Source: Rhynchospora pubera (lineage: Eukaryota > Streptophyta > Magnoliopsida > Poales > Cyperaceae). Taken from it: a DNA stretch of 64,000 nt. The DNA is taken from assembly GCA_028095005.1 (NCBI GenBank), contig CM051461.1, positions 44,690,812 to 44,754,811 of the forward strand. Direction: 5' to 3'. Positions 1-11,535 of the stretch are shown one piece after another. Made by a program: the position numbers and the translations under genes. The notes beneath the pieces are model-generated. The model worked only from the letters and a program-made list of their open reading frames with translations. It made no database searches and had not been told where the DNA came from. How positions within the stretch are numbered: position 1 is the first letter of the stretch; every line of letters starts with the position of its first letter.

Positions 1-274
1 AATGGATAGATTGTACTATCGGAAACGGGTAACCATTAGAACCGTTACTTCTAGAGGAAGAACAAGAAAAAGGATTTATTTGACATCAGTCAGCAAATAA
101 TTTTTTTTTTAATAAGACCAGACAGAAGTTACATTATTTTTTTCAGATAGGCAATAACTGCACGCACCTCAATTACCACTGCAAGTTACACATATATCTT
201 TTTTAATTATAAGTAATGTAAAAAATCATTTTTAGGAATGTCATCCTCTTTTTTTTTTTTTTTTTTTTTTTTGC

Positions 275-314
275 AGGAAGGTCATGCTTAGCAACTGGAT
301 AAAGCGCACGCTCA
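275..314 (+). pseudogene. Relic of exonuclease-array exon 2
   Basis: About 40 bp closely match the middle of exon 2 of the array genes, best that of copy B (6218-6260). The fragment encodes KVMLSNWIKRTL against KVKHSSWVKRQL in B. Upstream is a 24-base T tract and downstream is AT-rich sequence; the Exo III part (IEYAA.D) is missing. It therefore looks like the remains of one more array member at the left edge. The matching exon 1 is absent or lies left of the window. Confidence 0.6.
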
Positions 315-315
315 T

Positions 316-1318
316 ATATAAATATATATATTGGACGGTTATGGTGCAGCTACATGTTAGTGATGTTAGTGGGGTTATTGGGATTATTGGGGTTAGTGGG
401 TCAGTGATTGAATTTAGTAATTCTCTAGAATTAACGACTGAGAATAGCGAAGTAAAGTTAGAAGTTAAAAAAAGAGTAAAACTACTTTGAGGTTAAAAAT
501 AACAAATAAATAAATAGAATTGTTAATTTTGAGACGGAAATTAGTACGCTTTACAAGTATGACTTACATGTCTTATAGAGGTATTTCTCAATAAAAAAAA
601 ATAAGTCCCATTTAATGACAAGTTGACAACTGGAGAAGCAACGGATAATAAAAAAAAAGTAAAACGTTAAGTATTCTATTTTTTACTTTAATATTGATTA
701 ATTGTTTTTTAAAACTAAATTATATCATTTTTTTTCTTATGCTGCAGGTCATTGTTGCATCTGATCCTATCATTCGGACGGTTATCAGGTTCCTAATTAA
801 CGGTTGGTGGGATATGTATTATATTATTTAAAAATAGATATTCAATAAATAAAAATGCATACTGTCAAAACATTAAAGTTGCATTGTAGTATTGTACAAG
901 AATAATAATAATAAAATTGAAAACTGTAGGATCGTTGGTAAAGTAATGGAACTATGGAGCAGAGGCATATCGTCAGAAGTCAAAACTTTCTCCAATTAAA
1001 TTCGGAGCTCCGCCAGGTTTATGGGCTTTATGGCGGTTGCAGCATAAATACAAATTAAGAAAATAATCCCTCAAATTTGGCAGTCTATCCCGCTTCTATA
1101 AAAATCATATAAACATGTGCCATCCAAAAAATTTCACAATACTATACCTACATCCAATACAAACTGCGTGTTTTTCTTTCCGATTTCAGCCTGAGATTTT
1201 TAGTCTTTATTATATCCTCTGTTCGGGGAAGTCAAGAATAAGCTAGATTTTGGAGGCATAATTCTACAAATATTTTAAAGAAAAGACCAATTAAACATTT
1301 CCATCGGAAATTAACATC
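316..1318. other. Intergenic sequence, upstream region of copy A
   Basis: No gene is supported here. The only reading frame, 284-490, begins in the relic exon and then runs through low-complexity GTTAGTG/ATTGGGG repeats. The part from about 980 to 1170 contains a block (CTCCGCCAGGTTTATGG..., then TTTCACAATACTATACCTA) that recurs in diverged form about 300-500 bp upstream of copies C, F, G and H. It therefore belongs to the duplicated unit and may hold shared promoter sequence. Confidence 0.5.
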
Positions 1319-1326
1319 TATAAATA
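1319..1326 (+). promoter_or_regulatory. Putative TATA box of copy A
   Basis: TATAAATA lies 111 bp upstream of the chosen ATG, and copies C, E and F have a TATA motif at a similar distance (100-135 bp). No transcript data are available; this rests on motif and position only. Confidence 0.4.
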
Positions 1327-1436
1327 CTAATCAGGCAGAAAGTTTTTGAGACCCCCTCCACTTCCCTTCTTGGCTTATTCAAAGAAATTCCTATAGTCTC
1401 CTCTCCCCCCTTGTGCGCAGCAAGAGAACCAGAGAG

Positions 1437-2742
1437 ATGGGGATCGTCTACAACCCTGCCGACTCGACCTTCAACGTCAGCTTCAACAACTACACAATCA
1501 AAACCACTGTCACCGCCTGCAGCAGTGTGGCCTCCAACTGGATTAACGACATCCTCCGCATCCGCAGCCACCAAAACCCCATAGTAGTCGGTCTCGACAT
1601 TGAATGGTGTCCTAATGGCTTCTACGGAACAACCGGAGAGAATCCGGCTGCTTTGCTTCAACTCTGTGTAGAGGACCGCTGCCTTATCTTTCAACTCATC
1701 CACTGTGACTACATGCCTTTTGAGTTCATTTATTTTTTCTCCAACGATCGGCTTAATTTCGTCGGGGTGGGCATTACAAGTGATTTCAAGAAGCTCGAAA
1801 AAGAGTAATTGTTCTATCTATTAATTTTCCTTTGCATAAAAAAATATATATAGTGTTTTGAATTGCTTTTGTTAATTTTGAAGTTATGTGTTTTGTCCAA
1901 TTATTCATTTTTATTTAAATAAGTAAAATTTCATTTAAAGAATGAAATTTTTTCTAATTATCACGCAGAGAACTTTGCTAAAATGATGTTGTACTTATTT
2001 TTTATTTTATTTTTTTTGGAAATAAGGTACATTTCTTTTATTGATTTAACTATTTAATTTGATTTCCTTTTATAGATCAATTGTTTCCTAGCATCATCTA
2101 ACTGTTCCAAAAATGATATGATGTATACCTCCTAATAATCCCTGTTTCTCCTTTTTCATTGAACCTCGATTATTGAAAATCTTATCATAAGCGATTTGAC
2201 TGTACTTGATAGCTATCATCTATAATACTTGCTACTACTGAAATATCTGATTTTTGTTGGAAACCCTAATAAATGAAATATTTCTGTTCAAAACTCAAAA
2301 ATGCTCATAAAAAAGACAGGGGCCAGACTCAGACCCCTATTTTCATTAAAATAAAAAACTCACATTTCTTTTCTAACTAAGAAATATATATTTGTTTGGG
2401 CCTTAATATATATTTATCAAGTTCATTATACTGAGCTAACCAAATTATTTTGAATATTAATTTTAACTGTTGTCAAGCAGTTATGGATTGAAGGTGAGAT
2501 CTTGTGTGAATGAATTGGGGGACCTGGCAGCAGAGAGAACAGGTTGGGAACTTATGAAGAAGTGGAGTTTGCAAAAACTGCTATTAGAGCTCAGGGAGAT
2601 GCAGCTGGAGAAGCCGAAGTCGATCTGCCTTAGCAACTGGAGTAATCGTCTACTGACGCCGGCGCAGATTGAGTACGCTGCTCTTGATGCGTTTGCATCA
2701 TTTGATCTTGGTTGGCACCTGGTTTTTGAAGACTTTTTCTGA
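1437..2742 (+). CDS. Array copy A: DEDDy 3'-5' exonuclease-domain protein (Werner-exonuclease-like)
   Basis: Two exons, 1437-1804 and 2481-2742, joined by a phase-2 GT-AG intron, give 209 aa. The start is the ATG after a short GA tract, as in the other copies (MGI.Y...). All five DEDDy residues are visible: D54 and E56 in VGLDIEW (Exo I), D116 in FVGVGITSD (Exo II), and Y188 and D192 in IEYAALDAF (Exo III). In this family they bind two metal ions for 3'-5' hydrolysis of DNA or RNA ends. The protein is little more than the exonuclease domain, with no helicase part, no signal peptide and no membrane segment. Similar short proteins exist in other plants, including tandem copies in Arabidopsis, and their substrates are poorly known. 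Activity is inferred from motifs only. Confidence 0.87.
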
Positions 2743-4146
2743 AGTAGGGTGTCAAACGCCGAGTTAGAATGTGAGTGTCTTAACAAATTAGAATAGATGC
2801 TAATGGAATTTGTTGTTATTTGTTCTTCCGGAGAATATACGTGTTTTTTTTTTTTGTGGTAAAATAGATGTCAAGTTTATTTTTAAATTAAATATTACTT
2901 GCAAAAAGATTTTCAGATCACCAAAATTCAAACTCTCGCAACTTGACTTGAAGGGTGTTGTTTTCGGTCATTAGACAAAAGTTCGGTTACGTTCGTTGTT
3001 ATTATTGTTATGATATGAAATATTTTCGTTAATGTGGTTTTATATATACGTAGTCCGTAGTCCAATGCATTTTGCTTTCCTATTTGTGTTATACGGTTAT
3101 TTTTTTTAATATAAAGGAAATTATATTTTTGTAATGAAATTTTTTGTTATTGTCATGTTATTCTAGTCTTGCATCCTTTTTGTTTCCATATACAAGTACT
3201 TACGAATACTCTGTTTACTTTAATCTAAGTTAAACTGCTATGTTCTGCGTCCACATGTATTTTTTTATAATTTAACATTATTATTAAAATTGCTATTCAT
3301 TTGATTTAAAATGTTATTTTTAAAATTCACGGTTCTTAATCAGTTAATTGGGTAAACTGGGTAACTTTGGAATCGCAACTTCTCAAAATAAGAAAAAGAG
3401 GATTCGTTCGATCGACAAGCTGTCCGACAAACATCTTATTAAAATCAAATCAAACCAAAAACAGGGATAGAAGTTACAATTTTTTTAAGTTAACTCGTTA
3501 AATGATTTTTAACATAATGCCATTAATTAATGTTGTCAATTTGGAGGAAAAATTATAAAGTCGTATAGACCTCAGCAAATTTACATTGGATTCGACTTTC
3601 CTTATATTTTTTTAAAAAAGATCTCTTAGGGATATAGTAATAAGTAAAGATCTCACCTCCTCAATGCAGTACATGTTAGATTGATCGACTTAATCACTCC
3701 ATTTGGATGATGATCCAATTAATCAGACAACTTTTTTTAGGGTTCGCTTTCGCCAACAAAAATTTGATAAATTAATTAAATCAGACAACCTCATATTCTA
3801 TTATTAAACAATATCAAACGAATGTCTTTTACATATTATATTAAACATCATTGTTTAACAATCATATGACCATTATTATTAAGGGTATTCATCGTATGCA
3901 GCATTTATCATGTGCTTGACTAATTTTGTTGGTCTTGTCAATTTAATCATGCAAAATCATTTGAAATCGATATAATCTTTTATATATTTCCCTGCTATTG
4001 GCATGAGCATATGATATTCTTTAACTTTGTACTGAGCTTTCAGTTTGAATATGAAAGGGTACGTAGGTCCACAATTGTTTAATACGAAGAGCATTCCAAA
4101 AAGAGCGTCTCGGTGTCACCTAATTTGGGACATTTTAAACGAACAG

Positions 4147-4376
4147 GTGTGTTTGGATGCACATTGAATAAGATGTTGGAATAAATATATAGTTTTTCTT
4201 TCTCCACTCTTATTCACTTTTGTTCCAATATAATGGCGGTATTAGAATAAGAGATTGAATATGTCCTTATTCGAAATAAGACTTATTCAAAACGGGTTTA
4301 GTTTCATCCCGAATAAGCCTTATTCGGAATAATACTTATTAACTGCCCCTTAATTCAGTTTCACTATCAAACAGAC
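4147..4376. repeat. Possible MITE with GTTTGGAT / ATCAAACAGAC ends
   Basis: The block starts GTGTGTTTGGAT and ends ATCAAACAGAC, with an internal imperfect palindrome built on CTTATTCGGAATAA. The termini resemble those of the better supported MITEs in this window, but no clear target-site duplication is visible. This is a tentative call. Confidence 0.3.
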
Positions 4377-4725
4377 TATTCATCAATAGGAAAGAATGAT
4401 TATGAAATCACAGTTGTATTAACTAAAATTATACTAATTAATACGTAAATTAGAAAAAAAAAGAAAGGCATATTAATTGTAAAACCTTTAAATATTGATG
4501 TATAATAAAAGGTAGTAATAAGGTTAACGAAATATTGTAACTTTAGAAGCACGACAGGCATAAAAAAAAATGGAAATTGATTACTATAGTTTTGTCATCG
4601 TTTGACGTCGCTTGAACAAAAGATTAAAATATACAAGTGGACATATATATTATTAAAGTGAAACACATACAAACAAATAAGTTCAGTAAAAATATGTTGA
4701 ATATACATGTATAAATCCGAAAAGG

Positions 4726-4848
4726 GGATGACAAGACTTATTTGTTTGTATGTATTCTCTTTGATCGGATGACAAGACTTATTTATTTGTATGTATTCTC
4801 TTTGATCGGATGACAAGACTTATTTGTTTGTATGTATTCTCTTTGATC
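4726..4848. repeat. Three tandem copies of a 41-bp unit
   Basis: A 41-bp unit starting GGATGACAAGACTTATTTGT is repeated three times with almost no divergence (one TTTG/TTTA difference) and no spacers. This is a simple minisatellite. Confidence 0.9.
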
Positions 4849-5072
4849 TATATATGTTCATCTTGTCTTTCGTATGTGTTCACTTTGTGAGTATTGCTAG
4901 GAATAAAAAACGATGGCAGAGTTTTGTTTAATTTAAATGTGAAAGAGGCCCACTATGTGTCTATGTTTATACAAAGAGATTTTTAAGTGTGATTTCACTT
5001 GGGCCTTTTAAAATTCCAAAGCAAAGATTTAACTGCAGTGAGAATGTGAGATGAGAAGAGAAATAACATTAT

Positions 5073-5229
5073 GGGTGTGTTTGGATGAGAGAAGAAGAAG
5101 AGGAAGAAGGAAGATGGGAAGAAAAAAAATTATAAACAATTCAAACTCTTCACAAAATTACACACTTCCCAATACTTCTTCCCACTTCTTCCCTTCTTCC
5201 CTTCTTCCCACACCTATCCAAACGCACCC
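5073..5229. mobile_element. MITE (Tourist/PIF-like), 157 bp
   Basis: The element begins GGGTGTGTTTGGAT and ends ATCCAAACGCACCC, giving inverted termini, and is flanked by TAT on both sides (5070-5072 and 5230-5232). It shares a body (CCAAACTCTTCACAAA..., CACTTCTTCCCTTCTTCCC) with copies at 20448, 31464 and 44089. The 3-bp duplication and terminal sequence fit a PIF/Harbinger-type MITE. It has no coding capacity. Confidence 0.75.
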
Positions 5230-5470
5230 TATGATAGGGAGTTTTGGTGCATGCACCGTCTCAATTCAGCCTCCCAAGCATAGTATGGATTCACCTTTTC
5301 CATTTGTCTTTTGACTTCTCGGCTTCTCAACTTGCCCTCAAATACTTATGTGAAAGAGCGCGAAACAAACTTACACAGACAGATAGAAAGAAAGAAACAG
5401 GGAGTGGCAGATAAATTGTGATATACATTTTTTAGACAAACTAGATAGGCTACGTATAATAAATATATAA

Positions 5471-6338
5471 ATGGGGATATACTACAATGAAGATAACTCG
5501 ACTTACACAGTCACCATTGGTGATGATGTCATCACGGCCACCTTCACTGCCTCCGGCGAAGTAGCTTCCGACTGGGTAGATGACATTCTCTATGTCCACA
5601 AGCGGCGCCTCAACCGCCTGATAATTGGCCTTGATCTAAAGTGGTGGCCACGTGAAATCCAAGCCATCAATGAAGAGAACTCTGTTCCATTGCTCCAACT
5701 CTGCGTAGGCCGCCGTAGCCTCCTGTTTCAACTCTTCTCCTGTGATTTTATCCCAGATAACTTGCGTATTTTTCTTGAAGATGGCCGTTTTCGATTTGTT
5801 GGAGTTGGTATTAAAAAAGATGCCGAGAAGCTTGAGCTGGGGTAATTTTTATCGAATCTAGTTTTGATAATTCAAATGTTATATTACTAAAAAAACATCT
5901 CGACTTAGTTCTAGTTTTTAGACTAGTGTTTAGATCATATTGTATAATACATTACTAGCTAATAACATGATATCAGTGATATTTGAGTGCGAATAATACA
6001 TTACTAGCTATTTATCATTTTGTTAATTATTTACCTTAAATTGGTATCATGGTAAGACTCAACTGCGGTGATATTTAAACAGGTATGGTATAAAAATTGG
6101 AAAATCAGTGGATCTCCGTGAACTTGCGGCAGAGCAAATGGAGAGACCGGAGATGAGGGATTGGATGTTGAAAAAAGTAGTCAAGAAGATTATGGGGGTA
6201 AACATTGAGAAACCTAAGAAGGTCAAGCATAGCAGCTGGGTAAAGCGCCAACTGTCACGTAAGCAGATTGAGTATGCGGCTATTGATGTATTTGTGTCAT
6301 TTGAAGTTGGCCGGAGGTTTTATGTTGGGGAATTCTGA
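5471..6338 (+). CDS. Array copy B: exonuclease-domain protein with Exo I Glu replaced by Lys
   Basis: Exons 5471-5841 and 6083-6338 with a phase-2 intron give 208 aa. The fold-level motifs are complete, but Exo I reads IGLDLKW: D55 is kept and the catalytic glutamate is K57. D117 (GVGIKKD), Y188 and D192 (IEYAAIDVF) are intact. In DEDD nucleases this glutamate is a metal ligand and its loss usually abolishes or strongly lowers activity, so B may be a binding or regulatory paralogue. The frame and splice signals are otherwise undamaged, which argues against simple decay. B lies 2.7 kb downstream of A; the MITE at 5073-5229 ends about 240 bp before its ATG. Loss of activity is an inference. Confidence 0.85.
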
Positions 6339-8639
6339 GGGATTGTGCAAATAATGGTATTGTTTTTGGAAGTTAGGATTTCTGATCATTGTGTGATGGA
6401 CTAATTGGTTTTGTGTTTTCTGTTTTGTTAAAATGATAATGTATGGATGTTGGTAGTAGTTTGTTAATTAGGATTATGATGCTGAGCATGAAATTAACTT
6501 AATTATACTGAAAAAGTTATCTTTTTAGTTGTTCCTTTATAAAAATATATGAATGATATTAGTAATTTTTCAATATTATAGACATTGATTTTTCCGGTCT
6601 TAATTTGTTGCCTATCTGATACAATATATATATTATCGATTTGTTATTAATTTTCGTGTTATTCTCAGCATTTGTACTCTGCCATCTATTTTTACACTCT
6701 TTCAACGGTATTTAATTTAAAAATTATATATAAGACTGTTGAAGATTAGATTTGACACCAAGATGGTGCGCAAAGTAAATGATGTTGTTTTGCAAAATTG
6801 TCATTTTATTTTTCTTGTTGTCTTGCGAAAAATGTGTCTAGTACTAAAACGCGGAATCGGAATCGATACATCATAGCTTGGTGGATTGAATTGAGCTCAT
6901 GTTTCAACAAAAGAATACTACTACTCACACGTTGACTTATTAGTTTGATGATTATTAAATATCAGAACAAGTCAACAAACTAAAACAATTTAATAGAATA
7001 CTAAGCATAGATTATGCGAGTAATTGTTGAGGAAAGATCATTTCTATTTTAGAGAGGAATAACAATTATAGCCTCAATATATTATGCGAGAAATTAAAAA
7101 ACATTGACCGTACGATTTCATTATGGAAATAATTTCTGTCCGCACCTTTTGTTGCAAAATTATTTTTTATGGTCCTGGACAAAAAATAAAAAAGAAAATT
7201 TTCTATCTTGCATGCTTCTTGTATACTTAATGAAAGATTCATGAGGCGATTATTTCCTAAAAAGGATTTTGCATGAGGGGTATCGAAGTCATTTGATTTA
7301 ATTAGAAATGTCAACAATATATATATATATATATGTGCGTGAAGATTTAATCCACGCAATCAATGTAGAGCATATAGACTGGGCCCATCGGACCCTCACA
7401 TGTTCACAATTATCAAGTATGTCAATAAAATATATTTGATGTAACTTGCCAGAAAATTACGTGGTTAATTACCAAAATAATCAAAATTGAATATATTTTA
7501 CTTTAATTACAATTGCCAAAAGTCTCTTTTGGCCGAAAATAATGAACTAAAAAAAAAATTCACCAATATTAACTAAAAAGTCTATTTTGGAGATGTAATA
7601 AAGCGAGGTACTGTAAGTTTGTAATTAGACTTTGTTTTTTAATCTTTGTGAATGTTTACTGGAGTTAACCGATTTTAAAAATGAGCCAAACTGAAAAATG
7701 GTCGTTTATAGTAGACTTAATTAATAGGCAAGAATGATGATGATAATAATATAGGAAAAACTAATAATTTGTGTTAAAGAAAATAGATAAGTCATCAATA
7801 TAAATAATAATACATATTGTGAAACCTTTAGCAATTAAGAACCCTATCATTGTTTAATATTATTCAAACTGAAACATGGCCTTTAAAAGTAGACGTAATT
7901 AATAGACAAGAATGAATATAGTAGTCATAATAATAACAACTAACAATATATGTTAAAGAAAAAAAAGGATAGTCAATAAATAACAAGCCATATATTATAT
8001 AAGAAAAACCGTTAATTGTAAAAACCCCATCATTTTTTAAAAATTATAATCAAACTAAAAGATGGCCTTTTAGAGTAGAGGTAAATAATAGGCAAGAATG
8101 ATGATAATAATCATAATAGTAACAACTAATGATATACGTTAAAGAAAATAGATAGTCAACAAAAAAATTAATAAACCATATTGTAAGACCTTTAATTGTA
8201 AAAAAAAAAAAAACCCAGGTTTGCGGCTGCAGCTTAAAAATACAAACCAATAAAGTGATCCCTCAATTAGCCAGTCTACTATTCCCGTTTCTGTAAAAAG
8301 GAATCCCTCAATTCACGACTGTCAATGACATATGTTTATTCATTTATCCTATCCGTATCTATTCAATAAGTGGGTATGCGTAACGTTTTATTTTCGTTAA
8401 ACTAACGAATATGGATATAGATAAAAAAAAAATTCTGTTAACTTATTGAGTACGAGTATGGATAAGAGTAAAAACTATTTCAAGATAAAATTTTACAAAT
8501 ATATGTATATATAGTTATGTTATTAACATACATCGTAAGATATAATATTAGTTTCGATTTTCATCGGAATTTATTATGTTAACGAAAAATTAATTTACAC
8601 TCTATATTATATTATAATTATAATCAGAATTGCTTAAGA
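6339..8639. other. Intergenic region between B and C, with a repeated upstream block
   Basis: No gene is supported. There is a short (AT)n run near 7316-7334. Positions about 7680-8215 contain three degenerate direct repeats of roughly 170 bp (see separate entry). Positions 8215-8300 (TTTGCGGCTGCAGCTTAAAAATAC...) are homologous to the block at 1010-1090 upstream of copy A. Confidence 0.5.
7680..8215. repeat. Three degenerate ~170-bp direct repeats upstream of copy C
   Basis: Each unit contains an AAACTGAAA/AAACATGGCC-like start, then TAATAGGCAAGAATGATGAT, then GTTAAAGAAAATAGATA, and ends near CCTTTAATTGTAAA. Single diverged versions of the same unit occur upstream of F (about 28285-28410), G (about 33300-33435) and near 4385-4520. 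The unit thus seems to be part of the ancestral gene block and was locally triplicated here. Confidence 0.55.
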
Positions 8640-9310
8640 TCATCAATTGGATTCTATCATCCCATCATCTCCAGAATCCTCATTAATTATCCAACGCCTT
8701 CATTAATAGGATGATGGGATGATAGAATCCAGGAAATTAGAGGATGACCATCAGGGGATGAGGACAAAGCGAATGAGAGGGAAGGGAGGGGAAAGAAGGG
8801 GGGAGGGGAGAGGGAAAGAGAGCGAAACAGAGAGGAATAGAGGGGATGAAATCCTAGGGAATGATTCATAAACTAGAACAGTCATATATATAACCACAAC
8901 CGTTATATATTTATCCAAAACAATTATATATTTAACCAGAGTAGTTATATATATAACAAGAACAGTTATATATATAATCGAACAATTATATATTTAACCA
9001 GAAAAGTTATAAATATAACCAGAACAGTTATATATATTAACAAGAACAGTTAAATAGAACAGTTATCATTTTCTATGTGTCGCTCCCTCCCTCCCCCTGC
9101 TCTGTGTTGCTCATCCCTCCTTCCCCTCTGTTTCGCTCATCCCTTCCCCCCCTCACCCCCTCATCCAAAAAAAGAAAACGTGCTCATAACTGTCAAGGGA
9201 ATCATCCCCTCATCCTCACCTCTTTTTTTCTTTTTCAGAATACAATTAATGTAACTGCTGGGGAGGATGATGGATCTAGAAGATGATCCTTATCAGCTCC
9301 GAGAATCGAA
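8640..9310. repeat. Foldback-like element with a minisatellite loop
   Basis: A purine-rich arm (about 8760-8860, runs of GAGGGGA/GGGAGG) faces a complementary pyrimidine-rich arm (about 9078-9170, CTCCCTCC/TTCCCCTC). Outer parts (ATCAATTGGATTCTATCATCC near 8643 and GGATGATGGATC...CAATTGATATG near 9265-9320) are also roughly inverted. The loop (about 8874-9067) has about eight copies of a 22-bp unit like AGAACAGTTATATATATAACC. It looks like a foldback transposon or composite MITE. The outer boundaries are uncertain. Confidence 0.45.
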
Positions 9311-9471
9311 ATTCAATTGATATGAGAATAAATTTCATAATTTTTATTATATTTAAAGTATTATCTAAATATTATACTTTATCCATATATTTTATTTGAT
9401 ATTATTTATTTAGCATATTATATTATTTATTTACCTCAATTAGCCGGTCTATATAATGTTTTAGAAATCCT

Positions 9472-9480
9472 TATATATAA
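9472..9480 (+). promoter_or_regulatory. Putative TATA box of copy C
   Basis: TATATATAA lies 108 bp upstream of the ATG; a second TATATAA lies at 9450-9456. Positions match those in copies A and F. Confidence 0.4.
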
Positions 9481-9579
9481 GTACTTTGCAGCGCTTACTT
9501 TACTTTACATCCCTCTCCAATCAGAAAAGAAATCTATCCATCCCCTTCGTTTCTTGGAGAAATCTAGAGAGAGAGAGAG

Positions 9580-10817
9580 ATGGGAATCTACTTCAATACT
9601 GCAGACTTTACCTTCTCTGTCACCTTAGGATGCAACAGGATCAAGACCACCATCACCGGCTTAAGCGGCGAGGCCTCCTCCTGGATTGATGAGATCCTCC
9701 GCCTCCACAGCCCCTTCAACAAAGTTATAGTGGGTCTCGACATTGAATCGTGTTTGCATAGGAAACATGGCGAGTCCAGAGAGAATCTGGCTGCCCTGCT
9801 TCAACTCTGTGTAGGCGACCGTTGCCTCATCTTTCAACTCATCCACTGTGACTGCATCCCTGAAAAATTGTTTAACTTTCTCTTTAATGAGAAGATTTAT
9901 TTCATCGGAGCAGGGATATTTGATGATGTAAAGAAGCTTGAGCTCGAGTATGCTTCTATTTTTAGTAATTTTACTTCAGAAATATTTAATTTCTTGACAT
10001 GTAGGAGATAAGGCTTTTCATAAACTGAACGTAACACTATAAGTCTATAATCTTAAGCATTTAATTTAGATTTGTTTTTTTTAGAATAACTGAGTTATAG
10101 GATTATCTTTTTCTTTGAATAAATTTATTTTAACATTATCCAATTAACAATTACGAAAAATGATATATTGTCTGGCTCCTAATAATCCATGTTTCACCCT
10201 TTTTCATTGGATCTTTATTATTGAAAATCTTATCTCAAGTGATATCATATTCTTGTTAGCGTTCTTATAAATGCCTATGTTATTTGTCTTTCAAACTCAA
10301 ATTCTTTTAAACAATGTCATTCAGTTCAATGATCTCTGTTGCACGAAACTTCTGTATTCCCCTAATATTAATATATATTTATTTGGTTCATTATATATTC
10401 AGTTTACATTAATTATTGTTTTTTTTTTTTTGTTAACTCTGGTGATGAAACAGCTATGGTCTGAAGGTGGGAACTTATTTTGATTTGCCGAGGGTTGCAG
10501 CTGCGAAAACGGGCCAGCCATGTATTGAGCAGTGGGGCTTGCAGGAACTGCTGTTGGAGTTCACGGGGGATCGCTTGGAGAAGCCGATGAGGATTGTCCA
10601 GAGCGACTGGGGTAAGCAATATTTGAACTTAGAGCAGGTTGAGTATGCTGCTATCGATGCGATCGCATCATTAGCTGTTGGCCGAAATCTACTTGTGGAA
10701 TTAAGTGGAACGAAATACGACAGCAGACCTCTGCTGTTCACGTCCATTTTATTAACAATCCTTGAGTTCCAATTAATTCTAATACGTTCATACTTGAGTC
10801 ATTTAATCGAGTATTAA
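9580..10817 (+). CDS. Array copy C: exonuclease-domain protein with extended C-terminus
   Basis: Exons 9580-9947 and 10454-10817 with a phase-2 intron give 243 aa, about 35 longer than its sisters. The catalytic set is present: D54 and E56 (VGLDIES), D116 (FIGAGIFDD), Y187 and D191 (VEYAAIDAI). The tryptophan that usually follows Exo I is Ser57 here. After the conserved VGRNLLVE the stop found in the other copies is missing: where B and H read TGA the sequence is TTAAGTGG. The frame runs on through GTKYDSRPLL and into a MITE relic (10738-10939), which supplies the last 27 codons and the TAA. The added tail is hydrophobic (LLTILEFQLILI). Whether it is translated stably is unknown. Confidence 0.8.
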
Positions 10818-10939
10818 ATTGACTCCAAATTTTATAAACTTATATAAAAACGCATCGCCCGCAAAATTGAACAAAATCAACATTTTAAATTCAACATTTG
10901 AAATTTAAAACTACTAAATTTTAATAAAGTTTAGTGGAT
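10738..10939. mobile_element. MITE relic fused to the 3' end of copy C
   Basis: The sequence TCGAGTATTAAATTGACTCC and what follows match the second half of the AT-rich MITE at 48538-48946 (TCGAGTATTAAACTGATTCT...), and more weakly the one at 55384-55779. Imperfect 16-bp repeats, AGCAGACCTCTGCTGT (10722-10737) and AGTAGACCTGTGCTGT (10940-10955), flank it. It provides the stop codon of copy C. Confidence 0.55.
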
Positions 10940-10955
10940 AGTAGACCTGTGCTGT

Positions 10956-11535
10956 GGAAATGTGGGGGTGATGTTTCAACTTCTATTTAATTAGGATATT
11001 AAATACTGAATTCCATTCTTGTTTTTATTGATCTTATGTGTTCTGCTGTGAAAGTGAAAGACTAGATGTGTGATCTTAATCCTAATTAAAGACTAGATTT
11101 CATTGTACCTACCCCCAAGTCTTCATCGTTCCAGTTATTTTAGTCTAATATTTTGAAGAACTAAATAATCAAGTTTGCATTATTTGATATTAGCCAAGTG
11201 TACATTGGATATTTGTTTTGTCCATTTTAAGGATTGCTTGGAACTAAAACCATACTTTCTACAGCATATAGAAACATCCACATTAGGTTATCAGCACAGT
11301 ATAAAAACATTCAACCACAATAAAGGACCAAGAGAAAAACATATTTACAATCCACGACCACGATCAACTCAGAGTCACATTCTTTCCTCCAACTACATAT
11401 CAATACTCCACTAAAATTAATAACTACTAACACCAATACCATTTTCTTCTTTCCTCCAACTTCATGTCATTTCTCTACTACAAAATAGCATCAACATACA
11501 CAATACGTACCATTAATTTTGAATAGTTAGAACCA
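10956..11535. other. Gap between convergent copies C and D
   Basis: This stretch holds the 3' flanks of two convergent genes, C (plus) and D (minus). I see no further gene; the 79-codon frame at 11175-11414 has no recognisable feature. Confidence 0.5.

Larger units (their letters stand above)
2743..5072. other. 3' flank of copy A and intergenic region
   Basis: No gene is supported. The first 450 bp resemble the 3' flanks of E, F and H (GTGTCAAACGC, then AGTCTAATGCATTTT-like motifs), so they belong to the duplicated unit. Positions 3340-3480 resemble positions 20-160, another trace of the repeated unit. The block around 4385-4520 (AATAGGAAAGAATGATTATG...) resembles sequence upstream of C, F and G. 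Confidence 0.5.

Noticed and set aside
249..274. T tract plus GCAG as a functional splice acceptor for a complete gene
   Set aside because: Only about 40 bp of exon 2 homology follows and the Exo III motif is missing.
1311..1703. Minus-strand frame of 130 codons
   Set aside because: Antisense to exon 1 of copy A; the same antisense pattern recurs at C, E, F and G.
4726..4848. Possible CRISPR-like repeat array (also 47291-47404)
   Set aside because: Repeats are head to tail without spacers in a plant genome; plain minisatellites.
5051..5314. 87-codon plus-strand frame
   Set aside because: Lies mostly within the MITE at 5073-5229, low-complexity Arg/Lys and Ser/Pro runs.
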